Positions 30,998-39,233 of a stretch of DNA of 42,388 bases are shown here, piece by piece (the stretch's first letter is position 1; each line of letters starts with the position of its first letter). Origin of the DNA: a virus; the IMG/VR virus record IMGVR_UViG_3300046516_001459, positions 1-42,388 of that record; one strand, 5' to 3'. The position numbers were made by a program, and so were the translations under genes. The notes beneath the pieces were generated by a model that was given only the letters and a program-made list of their open reading frames with translations, made no database searches and was not told the origin of the DNA.

Positions 30998-33534
30998 TGC
31001 GTTTCGTGTCCTGACGGCGGCGCGGTGACGTCGGACACGTTACCACTTTCCTGGTTGCTGTTGTGCAACGCCCGTCCGGCCCCCACGCCATGCCCGTCCC
31101 GACCCACGGCGCGCCGATCGGCCGGTTGGCCGTTCCCATTGGGCGCGGGCCCGCGCATCGACGCCGGCGCCGGCGGCGCGCTCATCACCTGTTCGGTGCG
31201 ATCGAAGACTTCGCGCACCTGCGGATCGGCGAGGTCCTCCCCCTTGAACTGGTACTGTACCTTCACCGGCTGCGGCGGCTGCGTCTGCGCGAGGTGCTGT
31301 TGGTGCTGGGTGATCATGTTCGTGACAAACGGCATGATCGCGGGCTTCTGCGTCATCAGCGTTTGCATCGAGTCACCGTTCGCCCACTTGAGATGCTCCG
31401 CGAGGTGGACGTTCGAATCGTGCCACGCCTGGAGTTGCCCGGGCGGCGGCGCGTTCGGCTGCGGCGGCACCTGTCGCATCACGGGCTGTCCGGTCGTCGG
31501 GTCCGTAATCATCGCGCCGGTCGGGCCCTGCATCGGCGCTTGGGTCGGCGGGGCGAACTGCACGGTCGCGGCCCACTGCTCGAACGCTTCCTGCTCGCGG
31601 CGGGCGCCGGTGACCTGCGCGTCGAGGCCCGGATAGAGGTCGGTGCGGCCGAACACCTGAAGAATGCGGTAGCCCGTCTCCGGGTTCTTCGCGTCGATGA
31701 CGCCGAGGCCCTGGAGCTGTTGAATCGCGGCGCGCGTGCCGAGCGAGGTTTTCGGCATCTGCGATCCGTCTTCGACTTCGATCCGGATCGAGCCGTCGAG
31801 ACTCGCCTTCTGGAAGACCGATCGCTGCCACGCGCCGTTGGGCCCCATGATCGCGGTCGCGCGTTCGTCGGGCCCGAGTTGCCGCTCCATCTCGAGCGCG
31901 ATCTTGAACCAGTTGCGATAGGTCGCGCCGCGCGCCTCGAGCACCGTCCCGTAGCGCGACTGCGAGCGCTCGACGAGCAGTTGCATCGCGGAGAACGCTT
32001 CGACGCCGGCCGGCTTCGCGCCTTTCATGATGTCGTAGGTGCCGGCGAGCTGCTCGATGTCGGCGAGGATCATCTCGCGGATGCTGACGAGCGACGACGG
32101 GACCTGCTCGCCGGGAATGCGCTCCGGCTTCGCATTGCCGCCGGCGGCGATCGGGTTGTACTTCACGACGAGGCCGGGCTCGCCCGAAAACTTCGTGACC
32201 TCGCTCCCTTTCGGCTCGAGCCAGACGGGATTCGCGGTGCGCTGGACGATCAGTTGAATCAGGGAATCGATCTGATTGAGCTGATTCTGTTTTTCGATCA
32301 GCGACTCGAGCGGCGAGCGCGCCCAGCCGCGGCCGCCGAACTTCACATAGCCGGTGTGCAGCCACGTCCAGAGGAAGCGGCCGTCCGCGGTCTTGTAGGG
32401 GAGCGGTCCCGGCAGGCCCTCTTCCGGCAGCCGCAGCACCATGCCGGACGCGCCGTCGCCGCCGACCGTGTTCACCACGCGCAGCACGAGGCCCTGCGGG
32501 AAATCCTTGCTGGGCTTCTCCCACATTTCCGACTCGGTGACGCCTTCCTGCTCTGTCGGTTCGCCGGAGATGCTGCTGTTGGGGAGCGACGAGACTTCGT
32601 TGGTCGCGGCAAGCGATCGGAGGAGCTGCAAACTGCGTTCGCTCGCGACCGTCTCCCATTGAATCTTCGCCATCTGCTCTGGCGTGAGCCGCGACTCGTA
32701 GTATTCCTTCGTCCGCCACCGCCGGCGGATGATCACGTCGGAATCGTTCGGGTCCGAGAACGCGAGCGGGTAGGCGATTTCGAGCGGTGAGCACGCGTCG
32801 GTGCAGCCGTGGCCTTTCCGCAGCGTCTCGCCGACGGGCTGGCCGTTCTGATCGGTCGCTGGATTGAGAATCGGCGAGCCGCACGCCGGACACATATGCC
32901 CGGCTTTCTGGACGGCGACGGGCGACGACGTGACCTTGCACGCGGCGCATTGTTCGTAGGAGACAAACGCCGTCGCGGAATCGCCGGAGTAGTCCCACCA
33001 CACATGCAGGAACGTGTTGCCAAGCGCGCCGAGCCACCAGTCCGCTTCCCGCTGCACGCGCGACCACTGATGGTCGGTGCGCAGCGGCGCTTCGTACTTC
33101 GAGGCGGTTTCCGCGGCGGTGATGTCGCTGGGCGTCGCGCCTTCGGGGCGCACGGCGACGGCCAGTTCCACGCTCTGGAAGACGGAGAGAATCGTGTCGA
33201 GCGTCTCGAGGATTTTGTTCGTGACGGGCCGCGGAATCCACTTCTGCAACCGCTTGTCGACCCAATTCCCGACGGCGCGCTCGAAATAAATCCACTGCCG
33301 GCCGAGCAGGTACAGCAGCAGTCGCCACCACACACGTTCGAACGACACGCGGCGATCGGCGCACCGGCGCGCGTTTTTCTGGAAGCGCTCGAGCAGCTTC
33401 GCGTCGTCCTGGAGCGGATCTTTCGGCTCGTCTGGCGTCGCGTTGGGATCGAGCGCGCGCGAGACGGCGGCATCGAGCCCGGGCGGGTTCGGGCCGACAT
33501 CGGGCGGCGAGATGGCGTTGGTCACCCCGATCAT
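30994..33534 (-). CDS. Portal protein with inserted zinc ribbon
   Basis: 846 residues, within the size range of podovirus portals. Typical portal segments are RFQKNARRCADRRVSFERVW, KWIPRPVTNKILETLDTILS, GRGWARSPLESLIEKQNQLN and EQLAGTYDIMKGAKPAGVEA, followed by GATYRNWFKIALEMERQLG. Unusually, residues 196-218 hold CAAC and CPAC, with further Cys at 244 and 248, a zinc ribbon inserted into the wing region. The C-terminal 170 residues are Gln/Pro-rich and probably disordered. The portal forms the DNA entry ring and binds terminase. GAGGTAA precedes the ATG. It is followed by two large virion genes, an unusual order. Confidence 0.85.
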   Translation of the reverse strand: MIGVTNAISPPDVGPNPPGLDAAVSRALDPNATPDEPKDPLQDDAKLLERFQKNARRCADRRVSFERVWWRLLLYLLGRQWIYFERAVGNWVDKRLQKWIPRPVTNKILETLDTILSVFQSVELAVAVRPEGATPSDITAAETASKYEAPLRTDHQWSRVQREADWWLGALGNTFLHVWWDYSGDSATAFVSYEQCAACKVTSSPVAVQKAGHMCPACGSPILNPATDQNGQPVGETLRKGHGCTDACSPLEIAYPLAFSDPNDSDVIIRRRWRTKEYYESRLTPEQMAKIQWETVASERSLQLLRSLAATNEVSSLPNSSISGEPTEQEGVTESEMWEKPSKDFPQGLVLRVVNTVGGDGASGMVLRLPEEGLPGPLPYKTADGRFLWTWLHTGYVKFGGRGWARSPLESLIEKQNQLNQIDSLIQLIVQRTANPVWLEPKGSEVTKFSGEPGLVVKYNPIAAGGNAKPERIPGEQVPSSLVSIREMILADIEQLAGTYDIMKGAKPAGVEAFSAMQLLVERSQSRYGTVLEARGATYRNWFKIALEMERQLGPDERATAIMGPNGAWQRSVFQKASLDGSIRIEVEDGSQMPKTSLGTRAAIQQLQGLGVIDAKNPETGYRILQVFGRTDLYPGLDAQVTGARREQEAFEQWAATVQFAPPTQAPMQGPTGAMITDPTTGQPVMRQVPPQPNAPPPGQLQAWHDSNVHLAEHLKWANGDSMQTLMTQKPAIMPFVTNMITQHQQHLAQTQPPQPVKVQYQFKGEDLADPQVREVFDRTEQVMSAPPAPASMRGPAPNGNGQPADRRAVGRDGHGVGAGRALHNSNQESGNVSDVTAPPSGHETQ

Positions 33535-33538
33535 GGCG

Positions 33539-34036
33539 TTACCTCGTCACGAGGAGATGGCCCTCGTCATCGTGCGTGAGATGCGCGCGCCGCGCGGCGT
33601 CGTCGCCCATGTCCTCGAACGACAGTTCACCGCCCTCGCTCATCCCGCGATCGGGCGCGCCGGTCACGATGTCGCGCGCTTTCGCGAGCAGGTCGCCGAG
33701 CGCCGGCCGCGTGGGCGTGTAGCCGTCGTCGGCATTCGGGAGCGCGGCGCTCGCGGCCTCCGTGCGCGCAATTTCCGCCACGGGCACGAGGTAGCCGAGC
33801 TTCCGATAGAGTTCCGCGCGTTCGATTTTCAGTTCGTTGACGTGCACGCGCAGCCAATCGAAATTCGCGTTCGCGAGCGCGAGCTGGCGTGTCAGTTCAC
33901 TCGTGCGCGCGTGTTCGGCGGCGAGCTGACAGGCGAGGTCGGTCGTCTTCTCGACCGTCGCGACGAGCCGCTGTTCGTTTTGTCGGTGGATCACGCTGTT
34001 GATGATCATCACGACGGTGCGCGCGGAGAGGATCAT
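33539..34036 (-). CDS. Unknown coiled-coil protein before the portal
   Basis: 165 residues. A hydrophobic N-terminus (MILSARTVVMIINSVI) could be a membrane anchor or an amphipathic helix; then comes a long coiled coil (LTRQLALANANFDWLRVHVN, ELKIERAELYRKLGYL) and an acidic tail. The start overlaps the previous stop (ATGA), and its end supplies the binding site for the portal start. Scaffold-like or chaperone roles are possible. No family recognised. Confidence 0.6.
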   Translation of the reverse strand: MILSARTVVMIINSVIHRQNEQRLVATVEKTTDLACQLAAEHARTSELTRQLALANANFDWLRVHVNELKIERAELYRKLGYLVPVAEIARTEAASAALPNADDGYTPTRPALGDLLAKARDIVTGAPDRGMSEGGELSFEDMGDDAARRAHLTHDDEGHLLVTR

Positions 34037-34434
34037 TTGCGGAGGTCCTTCGCGTACTGCTGCCAGCGGGCCGCGGTGTTAGGGCCCTCATCGGGCAGGG
34101 TGACGTCTTTCGGGGTGATCCCGCGTGCGCGTTGGGCGAGCGCGCGTGTCGGAAAGTACTGCTCCGGCGGCTCCATCGCGTCCATGAACTGGGCGTGCGA
34201 TTCGCCGGGGAGCGGATAGGCGCCGATCGCCGACGTCAGCAAGTGTGCGCCGCGCAGGAGATTGCTGCCCCCGTCGTCGGTGGGAATCGGCGTCGCGCGC
34301 AGGCGCGCCATTTCGTCGGCGCCTTCTGGCGTCGGCGGCGGGGCGAGCGGGAGGCCGGCGCGGTTCAGCAGCGCGAGCAGGGCCGCCGGCACCTGCCGGA
34401 TCGCGCGCGTCGAGGGATAGCTATCTTGTGGCAC
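34033..34434 (-). CDS. Unknown late protein
   Basis: 133 residues, GTG start overlapping the previous gene by 14 bases. Pro-rich and helical (VPAALLALLNRAGLPLAPPP), with GAHLLTSAIGAYPLPGESHA and a C-terminal TAARWQQYAKDLRK helix. Its position between terminase and portal suggests a packaging or head protein. No motif is recognised. Confidence 0.58.
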   Translation of the reverse strand: MPQDSYPSTRAIRQVPAALLALLNRAGLPLAPPPTPEGADEMARLRATPIPTDDGGSNLLRGAHLLTSAIGAYPLPGESHAQFMDAMEPPEQYFPTRALAQRARGITPKDVTLPDEGPNTAARWQQYAKDLRK

Positions 34435-34753
34435 GGTGCACCGCTTTCTCGATCGCGGCCTGCTCTGCGATCACCGCGCGCATGTGATCGCGCGTCCGTC
34501 GCAGCGCGCGGAGTTTCGCGCCGCGCGTGGGTCCGAGGGGCACGAGAATGATCGCGGGAAAGGCGCCGCCCACAATTTCGGCGACGCGCAGATGCACGCC
34601 CTTGAACGGCAGCAGTTCGCCGCGGCGGAAGTCCCGAAAGACGTCGGGGACCGGCTGCGCCCGCTGCGCCTTCAGGTCATCGTTGGCGAGGGTCCACCGG
34701 CGCACGGCGAGTTGCAGCGCGCGGATCGGATGCGCGAACACGTTCAGCCTCAC
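34421..34753 (-). CDS. Unknown basic late protein next to terminase
   Basis: 110 residues starting with GTG that overlaps the terminase stop (GTGA). Strongly basic at both ends (HPIRALQLAVRRWTLAND and RALRRTRDHMRAVIAEQ), with a central hydrophobic strand pair (GAFPAIILVPLGPT). The charge suggests nucleic acid contact. There is no recognised family. Confidence 0.58.
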   Translation of the reverse strand: MRLNVFAHPIRALQLAVRRWTLANDDLKAQRAQPVPDVFRDFRRGELLPFKGVHLRVAEIVGGAFPAIILVPLGPTRGAKLRALRRTRDHMRAVIAEQAAIEKAVHRATR

Positions 34754-36279
34754 AGCCAGAAATCTCCTGCGGAAACGTCCTCCAGCATACCCGGCGGGTC
34801 AAGTTCGGTCGCGAAAAAGGGAATCTCCTCCGGCGCGCGCGGGCGATGTTCACGCCGGCGCATCTCCTCGATTTCGTAGCGCGTGAGCTCGTCGAAGTCT
34901 GAGAGATCGCGCTTGCCTCCCGAGGGCGATGGGTCGGGCGTCTCGAGCGTCGGGCCGCCCATCAGCAGGTAGCGCGTCGCGTCGGGCAGATCGTCTTTCC
35001 GCTTGAAGACTTTTTCTTTGCGCGTCTGCCCGTCGGGGCTCGTGTTCTCGGCCCAGCGATAGTTGCGGTGTTGGTCGACGCACTGCGGCACGCCGAGGCG
35101 CGGGTCCGCTTCGGGGAGGAGGAACCAGAGCTGCTTCTGCGCGAGCCAGGACTGCACGCGGCGAATGCCGTCTTCGACCTGATTCGGCGCCGGCGTGAGG
35201 TAAATGCCGTAACGCGGCTGCGCGAGTTCGATCATGAACTGCCGCTGCGATTTGTCGCAGCACCAGCGCGAGGGATCGAAGGGCCGGGACGGATTCCAGC
35301 GCGCGCACATTTGCTCGAGGCCGAAGACGTGCTCGTGAATCGGCTTGAAGTTCGACAAGTACTCGCCGACGAGCACGAGGCCGCGCGGGCCCATGACGCC
35401 GAGCACCGCGGCGAAGGGATGATCGCCGCCCGGATCGACGCCCACATACGCCGTGCGCGACGGGTCGATGTGCGGCCACTCCGGCAGCACGCGCTTGATC
35501 TGCTCGTCGGTGCGGACGATTTGCGAATCGAGCAGGGCGCCGTAGATCGCGCCCTCGAACGTCACGAAGTCCGCTTCGAATTCCTGTTGATAGAACAGCG
35601 GGTCCATCGACGCTTTCGCGTCGGCGAGTTCGGCTTGGCCCTCCGGCGTCTGGTAGAGCGGATTGTCCGCGGTTTTGTATTTCACCGCGAAGTACCCGGG
35701 CCGGCCCTGGAGCGCGGGGAGCCAGAAGGTTTCGTAGCACCAATCGAAGCCGTTGGGCGACGTGGTGAAAAACGCTTGGCCGCGCTTGTCGGTCAGCGCC
35801 GGCAGCATCGTGTTCCACGCGAGCTGCTGCACCTTGCGCGTCTCGTCGATCCACGCCCAATCGAGCCCGGGGCCGCGCGCCTTTTCCGGATCGTCGAGCG
35901 AGCGGAACATCGCCTGCGCGTAGTTCTTCAGTTCGAGCGTGTAGTGCTGTTCGGACCAATCCCCGATCCACGCGTGCGGAATCGTTTTGAACACCTGCGG
36001 GATGACGAAGTCGTGGAGGTCGGGATAGGTCGGGGCGCAGATCCAGCCGAGCGAGGGATTCGAGCGATCCGACGGCAACGTCGACATCCGATCGCCGACG
36101 GCGACGCCGCCGATGACGGTCTTGCCACCGCGCCGGCCGGCAATCGCCGTGACGCGATGGAACGCGTGCCGGCCGCCGGGCGTGCGCTGGCGAATCGCGG
36201 AGAGAAACGCCTGCTGATGCGGGTTGTAGCCGAGCGAGAGAATCCCGGTCGGGTTTCCGCGGACTTCTTTACCGGCCAT
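34750..36279 (-). CDS. terL: Terminase large subunit
   Basis: 509 residues, the ATPase-nuclease motor that packages DNA through the portal. Walker A is AGRRGGKT (47-54), Walker B LDWAWIDE with Asp145 and Glu146, and the coupling motif is FTTSPNG (171-177). The nuclease domain starts with VGVDPGGD (Asp282) and has Glu307 in VGEYLS, and the KRKDDLPDATRYL segment (Asp433) near 427-437 as the last acidic site. Domain order and length are standard. The ATG overlaps the end of the DUF3008 gene by 11 bases. By eye the packaging class (headful or cohesive end) cannot be decided. Confidence 0.93.
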   Translation of the reverse strand: MAGKEVRGNPTGILSLGYNPHQQAFLSAIRQRTPGGRHAFHRVTAIAGRRGGKTVIGGVAVGDRMSTLPSDRSNPSLGWICAPTYPDLHDFVIPQVFKTIPHAWIGDWSEQHYTLELKNYAQAMFRSLDDPEKARGPGLDWAWIDETRKVQQLAWNTMLPALTDKRGQAFFTTSPNGFDWCYETFWLPALQGRPGYFAVKYKTADNPLYQTPEGQAELADAKASMDPLFYQQEFEADFVTFEGAIYGALLDSQIVRTDEQIKRVLPEWPHIDPSRTAYVGVDPGGDHPFAAVLGVMGPRGLVLVGEYLSNFKPIHEHVFGLEQMCARWNPSRPFDPSRWCCDKSQRQFMIELAQPRYGIYLTPAPNQVEDGIRRVQSWLAQKQLWFLLPEADPRLGVPQCVDQHRNYRWAENTSPDGQTRKEKVFKRKDDLPDATRYLLMGGPTLETPDPSPSGGKRDLSDFDELTRYEIEEMRRREHRPRAPEEIPFFATELDPPGMLEDVSAGDFWL

Positions 36280-36469
36280 AGGCCCGGCGCTTCAGGGCAT
36301 CCGAGGCGCGCGGGGCACGCGCGGGGAGGCCCCTCTCCGGGGTGGCCGCGAAGTCGTGGAGTTGCTGATGCGACATCGTGAGCAGGCCGCGGTTCTTCGC
36401 GTCGAGTTCGTCGGGATGGTGCTCCGCAATCGCGATGGCCCGGCGCTGCGCAATCGAGGTGGCCGGCAT
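36269..36469 (-). CDS. DUF3008-type small protein
   Basis: Sixty-six residues. The N-terminal PATSIAQRRAIAIAEHHPDE and the later LLTMSHQQLHDFAATPERGL match the DUF3008 pattern, a small helical protein often found next to phage terminase genes. Function is not known. The ATG lies directly after the TAG of the small terminase, and the end overlaps the large terminase start, so all three are expected to be made together. Confidence 0.75.
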   Translation of the reverse strand: MPATSIAQRRAIAIAEHHPDELDAKNRGLLTMSHQQLHDFAATPERGLPARAPRASDALKRRAYGR

Positions 36470-37090
36470 CTACGTGTCCGTTCGCGCGACGCCGACGACG
36501 TTCGCGTCGAGCGGGGCGCTCTCGGTCTGGCCGGGACCGAAGACGACATTGACCTGGAGCGCGGGCATCGACGCGCCGGCCGCGCCCTCGTTTTTCGAGT
36601 GCGAGTAGTTACGGAAGTGGCCGAGCCCCTCGAGCGTTTTCACCGCGACGTCGACGCCCTTCTCGGATTTCTTGTTGAGAATCGCGCCGTTCACCCGATC
36701 GATCGCGTTGGCGGCGACGTCGTGCTCGAGGATGTCGCGAAGGTCGTTGAGGCGATTCGCCCGGCGCGCGCGGATGAGGATCATCTTCACCGCGTTCTCC
36801 GAGATGTTGAGCACCCGGCCGATCTGCCGGCGCGTCATGCCGGAGGTTTTCATAATCAGCACGGCCTGTCCACGCGCCCGGCGGCGCACCGCGCCCTCTT
36901 TGTGCCCGAGTTCGTCCTTGAGGAGCTTGACGGCGGTCGGGACGGTGACGTGTTTGACCTTCCCGTTGCTCCCGACGACCACGTCTTCGACAAATTCGAG
37001 GTCCGCCGGGCAGAGGACGTCTCCGAGGTCGGGTTCGGGGAGCGCGAGGGGGGCGCCCTCGATGGTGTCGACGACGTCAGACTTCGCCAC
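36470..37090 (-). CDS. terS: Terminase small subunit
   Basis: 206 residues. A helix-turn-helix is visible at GMTRRQIGRVLNISENAVKM, followed by a basic helix and a long helical oligomerisation region (RLNDLRDILEHDVAANAIDR). The preceding KVKHVTVPTAVKLLKDELGH and QAVLIMKTS complete the domain. Small terminases recognise the packaging site and regulate the motor. Position two genes before the large subunit supports the call. The start is the first ATG 34 bases downstream of a 13-bp repeated motif. Confidence 0.72.
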   Translation of the reverse strand: MAKSDVVDTIEGAPLALPEPDLGDVLCPADLEFVEDVVVGSNGKVKHVTVPTAVKLLKDELGHKEGAVRRRARGQAVLIMKTSGMTRRQIGRVLNISENAVKMILIRARRANRLNDLRDILEHDVAANAIDRVNGAILNKKSEKGVDVAVKTLEGLGHFRNYSHSKNEGAAGASMPALQVNVVFGPGQTESAPLDANVVGVARTDT

Positions 37091-37123
37091 GCTGCGGAGT
37101 GTCGCCCTAGTCAGGGTCGGCGG

Positions 37124-37136
37124 GCAATGCTGAGTT
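37124..37136 (-). promoter_or_regulatory. 13-bp repeated intergenic motif, copy 2
   Basis: GCAATGCTGAGTT, exact match to the copies at 27240 and 39234; with the third copy it shares two more bases (CA). It overlaps the stop of the 63-residue Cys-rich gene and lies about 34 bases upstream of the small terminase start, in a 45-base gap. Confidence 0.5.
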
Positions 37137-37327
37137 CAGATCCCGTCCTGGCACTCGAGCTCACAGCGGGGGCAGCAGTGGCAGCGGAAGTCGATGTCGT
37201 CGTTGATTTCGATTTGGTAGGGGCAGGGGTGCGCCGCGTCGGTGGGGGGATTGGCGAGGTTGCGCGACATCGTCGAGCAGAGTTGCCCCGGACACCACGC
37301 GCGCGGCGGGGCGGGCTCGTCGTTCAT
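37136..37327 (-). CDS. Small Cys-rich (zinc-type) protein
   Basis: Sixty-three residues with eight cysteines, in order CPGQLC, CPY, CHCC, CELEC. Such density points to metal binding, probably one or two zinc ions. The ATG overlaps the previous stop (ATGA); an open frame continues upstream without support. No family recognised. It is the last gene before the terminase block. Confidence 0.6.
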   Translation of the reverse strand: MNDEPAPPRAWCPGQLCSTMSRNLANPPTDAAHPCPYQIEINDDIDFRCHCCPRCELECQDGI

Positions 37328-37527
37328 ATGGCGCCGCCGCCGGGCACGTCCGCACCGACGTCGGGCACCTCCGCCGTCGTCACGCGGCCGAACGTCATCA
37401 CGCGCGTGTAGAACCACGCGGCCCGATTCGGATGCGCGTCGCCGACGGCGCGCAGGTAGGTGCGAAAAAACCAGAACGTCTTCGGCAGCCGGAGCACGCG
37501 ATAGGCGAGCGACCGCCGCTTAGGCAT
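37324..37527 (-). CDS. Small basic late protein
   Basis: Sixty-seven residues from ATG at 37527, which overlaps the previous stop; a GTG two codons earlier is the alternative. PKRRSLAYRVLRLPKTFWFF and RTYLRAVGDAHPNRAAWFYT are basic and aromatic, the remainder is Gly/Val-rich. It could be a small membrane-peripheral protein. Function unknown. Confidence 0.58.
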   Translation of the reverse strand: MPKRRSLAYRVLRLPKTFWFFRTYLRAVGDAHPNRAAWFYTRVMTFGRVTTAEVPDVGADVPGGGAI

Positions 37528-37819
37528 CGACACGGATGGCCTCGGGCGCCGTGTGCGGCGCGAGCGGGGTGCCGGCGATGCGACCCGAGAGCGCGCCGGC
37601 GAGGGTCGCGAGCAGCTTCACCGCTTCGCGCGAGGAGAGCGGAATCGTGCAGCCCTCGATCCCCGTCGACGCATCCTGCACGGCGTGGAGTTCGTGCGCA
37701 CCGGCGGCCTCGAGCAGATAGATCGCCGAGGACTGCGGCGTCACCGGGGCGAGCACCGTCACGATCCGGGTCGCGCCCATCTCGAGCGCGCGCTTCACCA
37801 GCCACGCGGGTTCCGTCAT
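37520..37819 (-). CDS. Unknown alpha/beta late protein
   Basis: Ninety-nine residues from ATG 37819; GTG at 37828 is a possible earlier start and no binding site decides between them. The sequence ATRIVTVLAPVTPQSSAIYL, LEAAGAHELHAVQDAS and AVKLLATLAGALSG suggests a compact alpha/beta fold. No motif or family is recognised. Upstream, bases 37829-37865 hold no gene. Confidence 0.55.
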   Translation of the reverse strand: MTEPAWLVKRALEMGATRIVTVLAPVTPQSSAIYLLEAAGAHELHAVQDASTGIEGCTIPLSSREAVKLLATLAGALSGRIAGTPLAPHTAPEAIRVDA

Positions 37820-37865
37820 GCGGCGCACGGTATCAGTTTTCTAAAGTGCTAGCAAGGGGGCTGGC

Positions 37866-38039
37866 TCACCGGACGAGCCGACGATGGCCGACGTGCCACG
37901 CGCCGCAGGTCCGGCAGCGGTAGACGTCGAGGCGCTTGAGCCGACGGAGGGGTTCTTTGGAGAGTTCCTTGAGAATCGCCATCCGGTTGACGGCCGCCGG
38001 TTCATCGGCGTACATCACCTTGCCGGTGGCGCACCGCAT
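37866..38039 (-). CDS. Short zinc-finger protein
   Basis: Fifty-seven residues. The C-terminal CRTCGAWHVGH gives Cys42, Cys45, His49 and His52, a CxxC-HxxH zinc finger; a further Cys lies at position 3. The middle is a basic helix (ILKELSKEPLRRLKRLD). Small phage zinc fingers of the type YxCxxCGxWHxGH are frequent near terminase genes. The ATG is two bases after the TAG of the previous gene, so the two are probably co-translated. Confidence 0.65.
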   Translation of the reverse strand: MRCATGKVMYADEPAAVNRMAILKELSKEPLRRLKRLDVYRCRTCGAWHVGHRRLVR

Positions 38040-38041
38040 CG

Positions 38042-38281
38042 CTACCGCCCGAACGCGCGCTTACTGAGGGCGTGATGGGCCTTGCCGTGGCGGCCGCCCT
38101 TGAGCACATTGCGAAAAAAATTCTCTTGCTTTTCCGCTTTGGGTCCGAGCGATCCGCTGGCGGCCGCGGCGTGGTTTGCGGCGGAGATCGGCTGACCGGC
38201 GGGGGTGCCGGTCGAGGCGTGTTCGCCGCCTTCGCTGAAGCTGATCGCGGGCTTGCCGCCCTGGCCTGGAATGGTCGCCAT
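38042..38281 (-). CDS. Small unknown late protein
   Basis: Seventy-nine residues from ATG 38281, with a GAGGAG box at 38287-38292. The first half is Gly/Ala/Ser-rich and disordered (GGEHASTGTPAGQPISAANH); the second half is basic (KQENFFRNVLKGGRHGKAHH, ending in LSKRAFGR). It may bind DNA or a protein partner. No family recognised. Confidence 0.6.
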   Translation of the reverse strand: MATIPGQGGKPAISFSEGGEHASTGTPAGQPISAANHAAAASGSLGPKAEKQENFFRNVLKGGRHGKAHHALSKRAFGR

Positions 38282-38295
38282 CGTGCGTCTCCTCG

Positions 38296-38715
38296 TCAGC
38301 GGATGACCGTCACAGCTCCGACCACCGCCGCTGGGGAGCTTGCGGCACCGAAAGGGTTCGACGGCGTCGACGGCGGCGAGGTCCCGCCGGGCCCGTAGGC
38401 CGCGACCGTCGCCTGATACACCGTGTTGGGCACGAGCCCGGAGAACGTCCCGGTGACGCTGATGACGTTCGCGGCATTGGGTGTCGGCTTGTGGACGTCG
38501 ACCGGCGGGAGACACGTCGTCGGCGTCGCCTTCAGGCAGGACGTCACGGTGTAGCCGGTCAGGAGCGGATTGCCGTCGAGGCCGATCGTGGTGTGGTCGC
38601 TCGAGGCGGTGAACGTCACCTGCGAGGTCGCCGGCAAAATAATTATCGGCGTCTGCGCGGCGACCGAGGCGGCGCACGCGAGCAGCAGTGCGAGGGCGAG
38701 CAGGGCGGCGCGCAT
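38296..38715 (-). CDS. Secreted FN3-like single-domain protein
   Basis: 139 residues with a Sec signal (MRAALLALALLLACAASVAA, cleavage before Gln21). The mature part, about 118 residues, resembles a fibronectin type III or Ig-like domain: QVTFTASSDHTTIGLDGNPL, TGYTVTSCLKATPTTC, ISVTGTFSGLVPNTVYQATV, then a Pro/Ser-rich tail. PNTVYQATVAAYGPGG is the standard FN3 F-G region. An exported phage protein of this kind may coat the host surface or decorate virions. The start overlaps the DUF5658 stop as TGATG. Confidence 0.68.
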   Translation of the reverse strand: MRAALLALALLLACAASVAAQTPIIILPATSQVTFTASSDHTTIGLDGNPLLTGYTVTSCLKATPTTCLPPVDVHKPTPNAANVISVTGTFSGLVPNTVYQATVAAYGPGGTSPPSTPSNPFGAASSPAAVVGAVTVIR

Positions 38716-39023
38716 CAGTGGCGCACCCGCTGGAGCGCCCACAGCCGGTAGTTGCGAATCGCGAGCGCGAGATTCCACGCCGTCGCGCCGCAGACGACCA
38801 CGAACGCGACCGAGGGTGCCGAGTCGGCGATGAGGCCCAGGCTGACGGCGAAGACGACGAGCACCAGCGCTTTGGTCACGAGCGCCCAGGCGAGATTGCG
38901 GGTCGCCCAGCGCATCAGCGGATTGGCTTCGACCAGCCCGCGCGCAAGGCCCAAGCGCGTCGTCACCGCATCGGCGGTCGAGGCCAGGGTCAGCGCGACA
39001 AACGCGGCCACCAAGGGACTCAT
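38715..39023 (-). CDS. DUF5658-like small membrane protein
   Basis: 102 residues with three likely membrane helices: LVAAFVALTLASTADAVTTR (about 4-23), ALVTKALVLVVFAVSLGLIA (about 46-65) and SVAFVVVCGATAWNLALAI (about 70-88). The ADAVTTRLGL...EANPLMRW pattern is that of DUF5658, a small bacterial and phage membrane family of unknown function. The ATG shares its A with the TGA of the upstream 59-residue gene. A holin or exclusion role is possible only by analogy. Confidence 0.68.
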   Translation of the reverse strand: MSPLVAAFVALTLASTADAVTTRLGLARGLVEANPLMRWATRNLAWALVTKALVLVVFAVSLGLIADSAPSVAFVVVCGATAWNLALAIRNYRLWALQRVRH

Positions 39024-39202
39024 CAGCATCGGCTCATCGCGCAGCGTTCGGTCAGCGGCGCCGGCAGAAAGTCGAGTTCGACCACCTCGCGCGGCTCCGG
39101 CTCCTCGGCCGGCGGACAGAGCGCGACCTCGACGTCGAGTTCCGCCAGCGCCAGCGTTCGCAGCGCCTCCGGGGAGATCACCACCCACGCCACCCCTCGC
39201 AT
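39023..39202 (-). CDS. Small unknown protein, first gene of the late operon
   Basis: Fifty-nine residues, ATG at 39202, ending in TGA that overlaps the DUF5658 start. It is acidic (LRTLALAELDVEVALCPPAE, EPEPREVVELDFLPA) and looks like a small regulatory or adaptor protein. The third copy of the 13-bp motif lies 32 bases upstream. Being first in the leftward series and coupled to the next gene supports it as real despite its length; no ribosome binding site is obvious, so the transcript may be leaderless or use the motif region. Confidence 0.55.
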   Translation of the reverse strand: MRGVAWVVISPEALRTLALAELDVEVALCPPAEEPEPREVVELDFLPAPLTERCAMSRC

Positions 39203-39233
39203 GGCCGGACTCTACCGCCGCCCTCCACCCGAC

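Noticed and set aside
31063-32790. A 575-codon rightward frame opposite the portal gene
   Set aside because: The minus strand encodes a recognisable portal; the plus frame has no domains and the composition of an antisense shadow.
35068-36381. A 437-codon rightward frame opposite the large terminase
   Set aside because: The terminase motifs on the minus strand are unambiguous; the opposing frame has no start signal or family.
37829-37865. Promoter before the 99-residue gene (TTGCTA and GATACC)
   Set aside because: Spacing is only 15 bases and the -10 match is poor; not better than chance in the few AT-rich gaps.
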